A DNA stretch of 64,000 nt from Granulicella sp. L46. Its GTDB lineage: Bacteria; Acidobacteriota; Terriglobia; Terriglobales; Acidobacteriaceae. Of the stretch, positions 29,360 through 38,485 are shown in pieces. Each line of letters starts with the position of its first letter. Position 1 is the stretch's first letter. The stretch is taken from the NCBI RefSeq assembly GCF_009765785.1, contig NZ_LMUT01000025.1:62001-126000 (forward strand), written 5' to 3'. Position numbers and translations under genes: made by a program. The notes beneath the pieces are model-generated. The model worked only from the letters and a program-made list of their open reading frames with translations. It did not search any database and was not told the DNA's origin.

Positions 29360-32300
29360 CTAGAACAGGAGCCGACCTCCAACCTGGATGACGCGCATAG
29401 CGGATGCGCCAGTGATGGTACCAAAGGTTCCGCTATTGAACGTACCGGCGGGGGCGCTTAGGCTCACCATGTTGAAGACGTTGGTCGCCTCACCACGGAA
29501 TTGGAACTTGATGCGTCCGTGGATCGTGAAGTCCCGAAAGATGGCTGCATCGACGTCCCGATATCCCGGCGCATCCAGGGCGTTGACGCGCACTGTTCCA
29601 TCCAGATGCGATGGCCCAGCACCCGCAGGGCATCCTGCTGCACCGTTTTTGCAGTATGCGGAGGTGTTGAACCACTTCTCCGTGGATGCGGTAAGAACGG
29701 ACCGCTGGTAGGGAATCAAGTGGGCTGTTTGCCCGGGAAGAATATTGGGGCGATCATTCGTGTCGCCGTCCAAATTGTCATCCGTACCCGTGGTGATGCT
29801 GAACGGTTTGCCGCTGTGTAGATTGACAATTGCCGAGATCGACCAGCCATTGAGCAGCGTTCGGACCACCACATTCGCATGCCCAAAGTAGTCAGGCTTC
29901 CACACCGCCGACACAACAAGCTGGTGACGCATATCGTTGTCTTCACGTTGCCGCTCCAATGAGAGGTCGTGGTAATCTTCGGGCTCTGTTGCAGCACTGT
30001 TGCCTATGTTGCCGGTTGTCTGAAGCGACGCGCTGGCCAGACCCTTGCTCCAGATATAGAAGCCGTTGAGACTCAGGTGTTCGCTCAAGCGCTTGACGAC
30101 GGTGACTTGAAGCCCGTTATAGTTCGTTGTCTGGCCATCCGTGATCACGTAAGCATTGCTCATGTACTTTGATCCAACCGCTGGGTTGGCGCAGGTATTC
30201 ACAGTAGCAAAGGGGATTGCGTCATAGGGTCGGCGGCAGTTGACGTCGCCCGTGGTGTTGGAGGCCGGGTTTGCGGTGTTGTAGATGGGCGCATTTTCAT
30301 CGATGAACAGCGGAAGTTTGCGGCTGAACGCTCCGACGTACGAGATACCGAGGGCGAGGTCGCGAGTGAGTTGTTGCTGCACGCCGAAGTTTGCCTGGAC
30401 GTTATATGGCCAACGCATTCCTTTCTGAACAAAGACAAGCGACGCCGGAGATACGTAACGGGGATTCGTCTTGTCGTAGACATAGGGAAATGGAGACGTG
30501 CAGCCGGCGAAGTCCTGGCAGTCAGTCGAGTAGATGTTCTGCAAACTTACAACGTGCGTGAATGCGTTCGTTTCGCGGACGGCGAACGGCTGGAAGTTCT
30601 GAGACAGCATCCATTCATTTCCGGAGATGGTATCGAAGAAGAGTCCAGCACCTCCGTGGAAGACGGTTCGACCGTTGTTATAGGGGTCAAACGCGAAGCC
30701 CACACGCGGCGAGACGTGGTTATAGTTCGTGTCGACACCGCCGGCGGGAACGCCGGGATCTCCGGGGAAAAGCTGCCCTAGCATTGCGTTGGGGGAAACT
30801 GTCGACTGCACGCCGGGCTCGAAGACGGCGATGCGGCGCTGAGTATCGGTGGGCGCGGTTTGAACGTCATAACGCAGGCCAAGGTTCACCGTAAGCTTAG
30901 GGAACACGCGCCAATCATCTTGAGCAAAGATGCCGTAGTTCCAGTAGTTTTCATTCGCGTCGTCGGGCGAATCCTGGCTCATGGTGTTGGGGTGGCCGAT
31001 CAGGAAGTCGGATATGGCAACGCCGGTTCTGGTGTAGGTTGATTGACCGGATGCGGTGCTTGGAACCGTCGCGCTCGTAAAGTTGAAGACGCCGTAATTA
31101 TTCAGCAGCGTCTCTAAGCGGTCCTTTTCAAGATAGACCTCTCCGCCGATGTTGATCGTATGCCGACCGCGTGTCGTGCTGAACACGTCGCGGAAACCGT
31201 AGATGTTATCGCCCGCTAGAGGCCCGCTGATGGCATTCGAAAGCGTGAAAAAGTTGGAGACGCTGATGTCTGGAAGGGATGGGGTTCCCTGCACATTGAT
31301 GTCAGAACCATACGCGGAAAGCGTCTCGGCAGGATTACTGATGCGTCCAGCCAGCATGCGCGAGAAGTTGATCCACACCTGATTTACCGAGCGCGGCGTC
31401 ACTGTCCAGACATCGCTGGCATTGGCATTTTGCTGACGAAAGGCATAATTCGAGAGTGCCCAGCCCGGAAGCGTGCCTCCTGATGGCAGCTCGATTTGCG
31501 ATCCGTTCGCTTGAAAGTAGGAGAGCGTCACACGATGGTTCGTGAAGGTCTGAAAGTCACCTTTGATCAGGAACTCGTTGTTTTCTTGTGGCAAGCCCTG
31601 GTTTCCGACGAAACGATTATCCGGTGTCGGCCGGTCGGGCGAGGGCATCGGAACATTCTTGGCCAGCACGGCCGCCGCGACCGGATCGGGAACATAATTC
31701 GGATCCAGATCAAGACGGTTTCCAGGTACTGGTTGATGGTTCACCGGGTCGCAGACAATGAATCGCCCACCGTAGTTCGTCACTGATTTATCCGCGGCTG
31801 AAAGAGTAGTCGCGCAAGCTCCAAGGCCATGCGCGATTGTGGTGGACGTAGGAAGATTCTCAGAGAAATTGCCAGCCCTTTGCAGCGCGTCGGGCACAAC
31901 TGTGTTGTAGTTTTGCGGTGTCACCTCCCGCAGTCCACCGTAGCTCCCAAAGAAGAAGATCTTGCTCTTCTGGACGGGTCCGCCGACGGTGGCGCCGAAC
32001 CGGTTGATATGTTGCGGGGTTCGCGTTGTCTGAAGATAGCTGTCCGAGTTGAAGTTCGTTTCCTGGTGAAACTCGTACACCGATCCATGGACCTGGTTGG
32101 TTCCGGACTTGGTCAGGACTGAAACAACGCCCGCTCCGGTGCGACCATACTCTGCGCTGAAGTTGTTGGTCTGCACGTCAAACTGGTCGATGGCGTCCGG
32201 ATTGGGAATGAAATTTCCTGTGGCGCGAACGCCTGTCATGTTGATGCCGCCGTCGAGGTAATACGTTACCTGTCCCACCATGTTGTCAGAGGAACCGTTG

Positions 32301-32935
32301 ATGATCACGTGTTCCATTGGCAGACCGATGGAGTTTTCGTTCTGCACGCTCTGCACGCCAGCCGTAAGGTTGAGGAGCTGGTAGGCGTCGCGACTTACCA
32401 GCGGAAGGTTATCCACCTCTTGATTGGAGATGGTCCGGCCGAGTACGGAGTTCGCTGTGTTCACCAGCGGTACCGTCTCTGTAACTGTGACCACGGTGTT
32501 TTCGGAACCCACCTTGAGGGCATAGTTCAGTGCAGCCTCTTGCGTGCCGGTCAGCACAATACCGTTCCGCACGATCTCGGTAAACCCGGGCGCGCTCACC
32601 TTAGCCGAGTAAGGCCCAAGGGGCAGAAACTCCGCGCGATATTCTCCTTGGCTGTCCGTAATGACGGTACGGGTGAAGTTAGTCTGCGTCTGGGTCAAAA
32701 TGATCGTCGCACCTGGAACTGCCGCTCCCGACGAGTCGGTAACATCGCCAAACGCCGTCGCCGTGGAGAGTTGTGCAAGGGCATGCGCCGGGGCAATGAG
32801 AAGAAGCACCGCCACCGCCAGGAAGCAGAGGAAAGCTCGCTGAGTGCGATTTCCTGTTTCATGTCCCCGGGGGCCTTGAGAGTGTCGCGTAAGGGATGCA
32901 TTTCGCTTCGTGCTGGCTTGGTTCTGTGACGTCAT
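29360..32935 (-). CDS. TonB-dependent receptor of the glycan locus (carboxypeptidase-regulatory-like N-terminus)
   Basis: The start is placed at ATG 32935, which has AGGAGAAT directly upstream; an in-frame ATG at 33025 would add 30 basic residues and has less support. The product is about 1191 residues: a signal peptide after a long charged n-region, a CarboxypepD_reg-like domain (TAFGDVTDSSGAAVPGATII), a plug (GQVTYYLDGGINMTGVRATG, FDVQTNNFSAEYGRTG) and a large barrel ending GGRLLF. It lies next to a membrane-anchored candidate regulator and a GH2/lyase/GH105 operon. It shares an upstream 25-bp element with that operon, so it probably imports the oligosaccharides those enzymes act on. Confidence 0.92.
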   Translation of the reverse strand: MTSQNQASTKRNASLTRHSQGPRGHETGNRTQRAFLCFLAVAVLLLIAPAHALAQLSTATAFGDVTDSSGAAVPGATIILTQTQTNFTRTVITDSQGEYRAEFLPLGPYSAKVSAPGFTEIVRNGIVLTGTQEAALNYALKVGSENTVVTVTETVPLVNTANSVLGRTISNQEVDNLPLVSRDAYQLLNLTAGVQSVQNENSIGLPMEHVIINGSSDNMVGQVTYYLDGGINMTGVRATGNFIPNPDAIDQFDVQTNNFSAEYGRTGAGVVSVLTKSGTNQVHGSVYEFHQETNFNSDSYLQTTRTPQHINRFGATVGGPVQKSKIFFFGSYGGLREVTPQNYNTVVPDALQRAGNFSENLPTSTTIAHGLGACATTLSAADKSVTNYGGRFIVCDPVNHQPVPGNRLDLDPNYVPDPVAAAVLAKNVPMPSPDRPTPDNRFVGNQGLPQENNEFLIKGDFQTFTNHRVTLSYFQANGSQIELPSGGTLPGWALSNYAFRQQNANASDVWTVTPRSVNQVWINFSRMLAGRISNPAETLSAYGSDINVQGTPSLPDISVSNFFTLSNAISGPLAGDNIYGFRDVFSTTRGRHTINIGGEVYLEKDRLETLLNNYGVFNFTSATVPSTASGQSTYTRTGVAISDFLIGHPNTMSQDSPDDANENYWNYGIFAQDDWRVFPKLTVNLGLRYDVQTAPTDTQRRIAVFEPGVQSTVSPNAMLGQLFPGDPGVPAGGVDTNYNHVSPRVGFAFDPYNNGRTVFHGGAGLFFDTISGNEWMLSQNFQPFAVRETNAFTHVVSLQNIYSTDCQDFAGCTSPFPYVYDKTNPRYVSPASLVFVQKGMRWPYNVQANFGVQQQLTRDLALGISYVGAFSRKLPLFIDENAPIYNTANPASNTTGDVNCRRPYDAIPFATVNTCANPAVGSKYMSNAYVITDGQTTNYNGLQVTVVKRLSEHLSLNGFYIWSKGLASASLQTTGNIGNSAATEPEDYHDLSLERQREDNDMRHQLVVSAVWKPDYFGHANVVVRTLLNGWSISAIVNLHSGKPFSITTGTDDNLDGDTNDRPNILPGQTAHLIPYQRSVLTASTEKWFNTSAYCKNGAAGCPAGAGPSHLDGTVRVNALDAPGYRDVDAAIFRDFTIHGRIKFQFRGEATNVFNMVSLSAPAGTFNSGTFGTITGASAMRVIQVGGRLLF

Positions 32936-33050
32936 GGCGATTCTCCTGAAGTGCTGCGGCCTCACGCGATTCCGCTTGCGAAGTGTCTTTCCGGCTGCGG
33001 AATTCGTTCTTTGAGTGGCACGCACACCGTCAGCCTTGCTTTATGCCGCT

Positions 33051-33075
33051 GGCAAGTGACTAACGGTTTGGTTCA
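33051..33075 (-). promoter_or_regulatory. Shared 25-bp element upstream of the second TonB-dependent receptor
   Basis: Read on the minus strand this begins TGAACCAAACCG and ends GTCACTTGCC. It matches 34629-34653 at 22 of 25 positions, in the same orientation relative to the downstream gene. Its end lies about 115 bases before the receptor start. The flanking ACGGT and ACCGT add a short inverted repeat in this copy. Probable regulator site. Confidence 0.6.
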
Positions 33076-33229
33076 CCGTCTGGAATATATCTGCTTGTAA
33101 ATAAAGTAGTTAGAATGGACGCTACACTTGTGACAAACATGCCGTGGAGCCGGCGAAAGGACCTTTACGGTGCCTCACATCAGGGATGTAGGTGGTTTGA
33201 AGTTGCAACCCAGGGAAAGGGAGGAGTCC

Positions 33230-34519
33230 CTACCAGACGTCGACCGCCTCAACCGACGGGGCGCCGGTTTTGCCGTCGATGACGCTAACCTTTAGCACCG
33301 CCTCAACATTCTTATCTGCCAGACTTGCTCCGACCTGGCGTCGCAGCAGTTCCATGTAGTGGGAGCTTGTAACGAATTGAGCGGCTGCCTCTGTTCCGTT
33401 CCGTCCAATTCCGGCAACGATGACGATAATGCCGCCGGTAGTCGCATCGTGGAAGCGAGCGACGATCGCGTAGTCATCGGCACTTGAATAGGGTTGCGCT
33501 GGATCCCTCTCCCATTTCGCGGCTGGGTGGTCGCGATCTAAGATAGCCTCCGCCGGCCCAGGAGCGAAACGAAACCGCAGGGGTTCGAGCAGGCGCATCG
33601 TCCAGTCGTTGTTATATCCACCAAGGAGGACCACGGGGCGTTCGCGAAGATCAGTGAGCACCGTCGACGCCGAGGAACGCGTTTGTACCGTTTCTCCGAG
33701 GCGCTCGAGGTGTCCACTAATGTGCGCGATCGAAGTCGCAATCTGCATGGACACAAATGGATATTCAATGTCTTTCCCCGCTGTTTTCACGCCGGAGAAT
33801 CTCTCAGGAGCAAACACCACGCCGCCCGAGCAGATAAGTGTGGTGTTGGATTCACCCAAAACCGGAGCCCAGAATTCCTGCAACGCGTCCTGCGAATGCG
33901 CACGTCCATGCTGCCACGCGAATGCGCCGATCAGCACGAGAAGCACCACGGATGAGGCCGCAATCCAAAGAATCGGCCGTCCGTACCACTTGCGAGTCGC
34001 AATCAGCGGAATGGAATGATCTGACGTTTGCGTATGCTCTGCCATTGCCGGCGCGCCTGTAGAAGCGTTGGACTCGAAGGCCGTGCTTGCGATTGGCTGC
34101 GCATCCGTTTGTCCCAGGCGCGACGCTGCGCTTGGAGTGTCAACCTCCTCGTGATTACAAAGGAATTCCGGAACGTACGACCCTGACGGCAATGAAATCT
34201 GAAGCCGCGACTGATGTTCGTGATAGTAGAGAGCGAGGCGTTTCCGCACCTCACCAGCTGTATATCGGACGACGGTATCGGCATTGGTGTCGTAGTCTGG
34301 CGGCCGATGAAAGATTTCGACGCCCAGGGTGCGTTCCTTTAGCAGGTCGCTATGCCCCGATAGCGTGCTCTGAATGACATAGCGAAGCAACGCCGGGTAA
34401 CGCTTGCTATTGCAGAACTGAGGACTGGCGAGGACCTCCTCCATCTCCTGCAGAATCTCTTCTTCGTCCTGCCGGGACTTGGGATGCCACGTCTCCCAGC
34501 CTGATTTAAAGGTGTTCAT
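33230..34519 (-). CDS. Membrane-anchored candidate regulatory protein, unknown function
   Basis: The N-terminal 120 residues (LLRYVIQSTLSG, LKERTLGVEIFHRPPDYDTNAD, VVRYTAGEVRKRLALYYHEH, ISLPSGSYVPEF) form a domain I know as widespread in acidobacterial proteins and often joined to TPR or sensor parts; it is thought to be regulatory but is not characterised. A linker leads to one membrane span (about residues 182-202). About 225 residues presumed outside the membrane follow, with no family I can name. Placement between the receptor and the GH2 operon, divergent from the latter, suggests a signal-transducing role in this locus. No classical DNA-binding helix-turn-helix is evident. Confidence 0.65.
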   Translation of the reverse strand: MNTFKSGWETWHPKSRQDEEEILQEMEEVLASPQFCNSKRYPALLRYVIQSTLSGHSDLLKERTLGVEIFHRPPDYDTNADTVVRYTAGEVRKRLALYYHEHQSRLQISLPSGSYVPEFLCNHEEVDTPSAASRLGQTDAQPIASTAFESNASTGAPAMAEHTQTSDHSIPLIATRKWYGRPILWIAASSVVLLVLIGAFAWQHGRAHSQDALQEFWAPVLGESNTTLICSGGVVFAPERFSGVKTAGKDIEYPFVSMQIATSIAHISGHLERLGETVQTRSSASTVLTDLRERPVVLLGGYNNDWTMRLLEPLRFRFAPGPAEAILDRDHPAAKWERDPAQPYSSADDYAIVARFHDATTGGIIVIVAGIGRNGTEAAAQFVTSSHYMELLRRQVGASLADKNVEAVLKVSVIDGKTGAPSVEAVDVW

Positions 34520-34628
34520 TGCGTATCGCGATAATACCTACCGATTACAGGGCCGGGCAAGGCACGTTTGACACAACCCGTTTCACGCCGGTTTCCTCAA
34601 CATTTCAAATAAGTTATAGCACTCGCAA

Positions 34629-34653
34629 TGAACCAAACGGTGAGTCACTTGTC
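34629..34653 (+). promoter_or_regulatory. Shared 25-bp element upstream of the GH2 operon
   Basis: The sequence starts TGAACCAAACGG and ends GTCACTTGTC. It differs from the copy upstream of the receptor at three of 25 positions. It lies about 80 bases before the GH2 start, in the region between the divergent candidate regulator and the operon. Probable operator or activator site. Confidence 0.6.
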
Positions 34654-34733
34654 ACACCCCGGTTATTTGCTCAGTCTGTCATTGCTATCACTGGAGAGAA
34701 AATTGTCCGAGCGCCCAAGGAAGAAGCGTCGAG

Positions 34734-37274
34734 ATGTTTGAGAGTAGCCGCCGGCAATTTTTATTAGGAGCAATCTCAGCTGGGGGCGCAGCCCTGCTCG
34801 CACCGTCCCTGCGGGCGGTCACTCGCATCTCCTCGCCCAACGCCGATCCCGTACGGGCTCCCACGCAACTGGACGCTGGCTGGCAATATCGGCGGGGTCA
34901 GCTTGAGGGCGTCTGGGAGGTCTGGCGCGAAGAAGAGGCCGGCCTCTGGCAGTCGGTAAGCCTGCCTCACTGCTTCAATCATGCGGATGCCTGCGATCCT
35001 GATCGGCCCTACTACCAGGGGCATGGCTGGTACCGAACCGCGATCGCCGTTGCCAATCCCTTCGAAGGTGGTCGCACGATCCTCCACTTCCAGGGTGCCG
35101 GCCAGACCTCCAGCGTCTGGGTCGGATCGACGTTCATCGGAACGCACAAAGGAGGGTATGACGAGTTTGTCTTTGACATCACCGACGCCGTCTCAGCCCT
35201 CCAGCGGACCAAAGGCGCCGCGTCCACGATTCCGGTAGCCGTTCTTTGCGATAACGCTCCGGACCCCGAGCGCGTTCCGTCCGACCTGAGCGACTTTTGC
35301 CTGTACGGTGGCCTCTATCGACACGTGAACCTCGTCTACCTGCCAGCTCTCGCGCTCGACACTGTTCACATTCTTCCCATCCTTCGCCCCGATGGCTCGG
35401 CTATCGTTTCCGTTCGCTGCAGGCTGTATAACCCACGCAGCATCTCCTCTCCCTGCAAGCTTTCGCTAGAAATCTTCGATCCCCAGGGTCGGTCGATCCA
35501 TCACTGGTCCGGCTCGATATCCCCCATGAGCGATACCAACGCTCCGGTCAGCGCTTCCCTCCCAAGTCCACAACTCTGGTCGCCTGAGACGCCCGCGCTC
35601 TACCGCTGCCGGGTGACCCTTTCAACTCCAAGTGGAACGTCCTCGATGGAGGAGCGCTTTGGTATACGGCATGTCGAATTCATAGAGCACGGGCCATTCA
35701 AACTCAACGGCAAACGCGTTCTCCTGCAGGGAACACACCGGCATGCCGACCACGCCGGCGTTGCAGCAGCGATGAGCGACGACCAGGTCCGGCAAGAGAT
35801 GCGCCTGATCCGCGACATGGGTGCGAATTTTATTCGCCTCGCCCATTACCAGCAGGATCGCCTGGTACTCGACCTGTGTGACGAGCTCGGCCTGATGGTC
35901 TGGGAGGAAGCACCCTGGTGCCGTGCCGGTGTCGGCGATGCATCTTTTCAGCAAAATGCGAAGGACATGCTGTCGCACATGATCGAACAGCACTTCAATC
36001 ACCCATCCATCATTCTCTGGGGTCTTGGCAATGAAGACGACTGGCCGGACGAATACCCAAGTGTCGATCACGCCGCCATCCGCGCCTTCATGACCGAGAT
36101 GCGCGACCTCGCTCACCGGCTGGACAAATCCAGGCTCACCGCCCTTCGCCGCTGCGACTTTGCGCGGGACATCCCGGACGTCTATTCTCCTTCCATTTGG
36201 GCCGGTTGGTACGGAGGAAACTATCGCGAGTACGAAGACAGTCTTCTGAAGCAGCGCGAACTCGTCAACCGGTTCATCCATATTGAATGGGGAGCAGACA
36301 GCCAGGCAGGCCGCCACTCCGAGGACCCTGAGGCTGTGCTGCGGCGGGTCCCCATCGGAAAGGGAACTGAAGAGCGTGGCCTCGCCTATCTCAACAAGGA
36401 TGGCAACGTTCGTGTCTCCAAAGACGGCGACTGGTCCGAGACCTACGCCTGCAATCTCTTCGACTGGCATCTGAAGACGCAGGAGAAGCTAGACTGGCTA
36501 ACGGGCTCAGCTCAATGGATCTTCAAAGACTTCGCATCCCCACTTCGCGCCGACGACGGAATCCCGAACGTGAATCAGAAAGGCGTCGTGCAGCGCGATC
36601 TTAGCCTGAAGGAGTCTTACTTCGTCTTCCAATCGTATTGGTCGAAGAAGCCGATGGTTCACCTGTATGGACACAGTTGGCCAATTCGCTGGGGTAAGCC
36701 GGATGAGCCGCGCATCGTAAAGGTGTATTCGAACTGCGAGCACGCTGAACTGTTTTTGAACGGAGCCTCGCAAGGAATCAGGCAGCGTGACAGTCAGGAT
36801 TTTCCAGCGGCCGGGCTGCGCTGGAACGTGATCTTTCGGAGCGGGAAGAATCATCTTCAGGTGATCGCAAAAACAGGGGATGTGACCTTGCAGGATGAGA
36901 TTGATCTGACGTACCAAACCGACGCCTGGGGAACGCCTGCCGAGCTACGTTTGGCCCAAATACCTGACAAGGATGGTCGTGTCAGAGTCACCGCAAGTCT
37001 CTATGATGCAGCGAACATTCTTTGCCTTGATGCGCGCAACCAGGTGCGCTTCACCCTCGCAGGATCTGGAAAGCTCATCGACAACATGGGAACAACCCAC
37101 GCTTCAAGGGTGCTGCAGCTAACCAACGGGACAGCATCTATTTCAGTGGATACTGGTTCAGACAGTGCGAACGCAAAGAACGCAAGCTGCGTGGTCGGCA
37201 TCACCGTTCAGGACCTTCCTCCGGCGTTCATCACCCTGTTAGGCGCAACAACTGCGCATGGAAGTTTGAAATGA
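34734..37274 (+). CDS. Tat-exported glycoside hydrolase family 2 protein
   Basis: The 846-residue protein begins with a twin-arginine signal (SSRRQFLLGAISAGGAALLA). It continues with the GH2 sugar-binding domain (about 45-205, DRPYYQGHGWYRT), immunoglobulin-like domain (205-315) and catalytic barrel (315-620). The acid/base is E434 in LWGLGNEDDW and the nucleophile E518 in FIHIEWGAD. Extra beta domains make up the C-terminus. GH2 includes beta-galactosidases, glucuronidases and mannosidases; the exact sugar cannot be read. The TGA overlaps the next ATG (ATGA), so the two are translationally coupled. AAGGAAG lies about ten bases upstream of the start. Confidence 0.9.
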   Translation: MFESSRRQFLLGAISAGGAALLAPSLRAVTRISSPNADPVRAPTQLDAGWQYRRGQLEGVWEVWREEEAGLWQSVSLPHCFNHADACDPDRPYYQGHGWYRTAIAVANPFEGGRTILHFQGAGQTSSVWVGSTFIGTHKGGYDEFVFDITDAVSALQRTKGAASTIPVAVLCDNAPDPERVPSDLSDFCLYGGLYRHVNLVYLPALALDTVHILPILRPDGSAIVSVRCRLYNPRSISSPCKLSLEIFDPQGRSIHHWSGSISPMSDTNAPVSASLPSPQLWSPETPALYRCRVTLSTPSGTSSMEERFGIRHVEFIEHGPFKLNGKRVLLQGTHRHADHAGVAAAMSDDQVRQEMRLIRDMGANFIRLAHYQQDRLVLDLCDELGLMVWEEAPWCRAGVGDASFQQNAKDMLSHMIEQHFNHPSIILWGLGNEDDWPDEYPSVDHAAIRAFMTEMRDLAHRLDKSRLTALRRCDFARDIPDVYSPSIWAGWYGGNYREYEDSLLKQRELVNRFIHIEWGADSQAGRHSEDPEAVLRRVPIGKGTEERGLAYLNKDGNVRVSKDGDWSETYACNLFDWHLKTQEKLDWLTGSAQWIFKDFASPLRADDGIPNVNQKGVVQRDLSLKESYFVFQSYWSKKPMVHLYGHSWPIRWGKPDEPRIVKVYSNCEHAELFLNGASQGIRQRDSQDFPAAGLRWNVIFRSGKNHLQVIAKTGDVTLQDEIDLTYQTDAWGTPAELRLAQIPDKDGRVRVTASLYDAANILCLDARNQVRFTLAGSGKLIDNMGTTHASRVLQLTNGTASISVDTGSDSANAKNASCVVGITVQDLPPAFITLLGATTAHGSLK

Positions 37275-38485
37275 TTCGACTCACCCGCCGCATGTTTTGC
37301 TGTCAAACAGCCGCTTGTCTTACCCACTTTGCGTTTGCGGATGCGCTGAAGCCTACCGACGGCTACGCCCTAGTCGCCCGCACGGACCGGACCCGGATCA
37401 TCGAAGCCGCAACGCGCTACTTGGATCTGCGCCCGCACACCATCACGAGCTATCCAACCTCGCGCAGTCCCGGCGGAGTGCATGACTACTTCTCCCAGGC
37501 GGATTATTTTTGGCCCAACCCGCAAGACCCGGGCGGCAAATACATTAATCGAGACGGCCAAAGCAATCCTGACAACTTCAACGATCATCGCAAAGCAATG
37601 ATCGCCCTATCTATTCAGATGCCGGCACTGACAGCGGCATGGGTGCTCACAGGAGATCGCCGTTACGGCCGACTGGCTGGCGACCATCTCCGCGCGTGGT
37701 TCATCGATCCCGACACCCGCATGAATCCAAACCTCGAATATTCCCAAGGGGTTCATGGCGTATCTACAGGGCGCTCTTACGGCATTATCGACACGCTGCA
37801 TCTTGTTGAAGTCGCCCGCGCCGCCTCCATCCTCTCTCCAACCCTCCTCAATGCCACCGAGCAACAGGCGCTGCAAGACTGGTTCCGCGCCTACCTCCAC
37901 TGGATGAAAACCAGCGATAAAGGTATCGCTGAAAGGGACACAGTTAATAATCATGCAGTCTGCTGGGCACTGCAGGCTGCGGAGTTCGCTCGCTTGATCG
38001 GCGACCAGGACACCAGGGAAGAAGTGCGCACGCAATACAAAACACTCTTCGTTCCCGGCCAGATGGCGCTCGACGGAAGCTTCCCCAAGGAGCTTGCCCG
38101 CACCAAGCCCTACAGCTATTCCATCTTCAACTTCGATACCATGGCGACCCTTTGCCAATCGCTTGAGGGCGATGGCCCAAGCCTGTATTCTTTTGTCTTG
38201 CCCGATGGTCGCGGCATCTGCAAAGCAGCCGCCTTTCTCTACCCCTACCTCTTGGACAAAGGCACGTGGCCATACAAGCAGGACATCGAGCACTTCGCAT
38301 CGTTGCCGGTCCGTTCGCCCGGCCTACTTTTCAGCGGTCTGGCATGCCACCACCAGGAGTATTTGCAGTTATGGACCAAACTGAATCCCGACCCCACCGA
38401 CCCGGAGATTATTCGCAACTTTCCCGTTCGGCAACCGCTGCTTTGGGTAAGGCCGCCTTCGAGATCAAAGCAAAAAGCACGATGA
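37271..38485 (+). CDS. Alginate-lyase-family polysaccharide lyase
   Basis: The 404-residue protein has an RR-containing signal (RLTRRMFCCQTAAC) and the alpha-helical barrel of the PF05426 alginate lyase family. Typical stretches are SQADYFWPNPQDPGGKYINRDG, the catalytic-type NNHAVCW (Asn-His), and a later KPYSYSIFNFDTM with candidate tyrosines. Related families (PL5, PL38) cleave alginate or glucuronan by beta-elimination, leaving an unsaturated uronic acid end. The next gene product, a GH105, removes such ends, so the two fit as successive steps. The gene overlaps both neighbours by ATGA. Substrate choice is inference. Confidence 0.85.
   Translation: MIRLTRRMFCCQTAACLTHFAFADALKPTDGYALVARTDRTRIIEAATRYLDLRPHTITSYPTSRSPGGVHDYFSQADYFWPNPQDPGGKYINRDGQSNPDNFNDHRKAMIALSIQMPALTAAWVLTGDRRYGRLAGDHLRAWFIDPDTRMNPNLEYSQGVHGVSTGRSYGIIDTLHLVEVARAASILSPTLLNATEQQALQDWFRAYLHWMKTSDKGIAERDTVNNHAVCWALQAAEFARLIGDQDTREEVRTQYKTLFVPGQMALDGSFPKELARTKPYSYSIFNFDTMATLCQSLEGDGPSLYSFVLPDGRGICKAAAFLYPYLLDKGTWPYKQDIEHFASLPVRSPGLLFSGLACHHQEYLQLWTKLNPDPTDPEIIRNFPVRQPLLWVRPPSRSKQKAR

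Noticed and set aside
38266-38481. N-terminal extension of the GH105 protein
   Set aside because: This part lies inside the lyase gene in another frame; the ATGA overlap and signal peptide fix the start at 38482.
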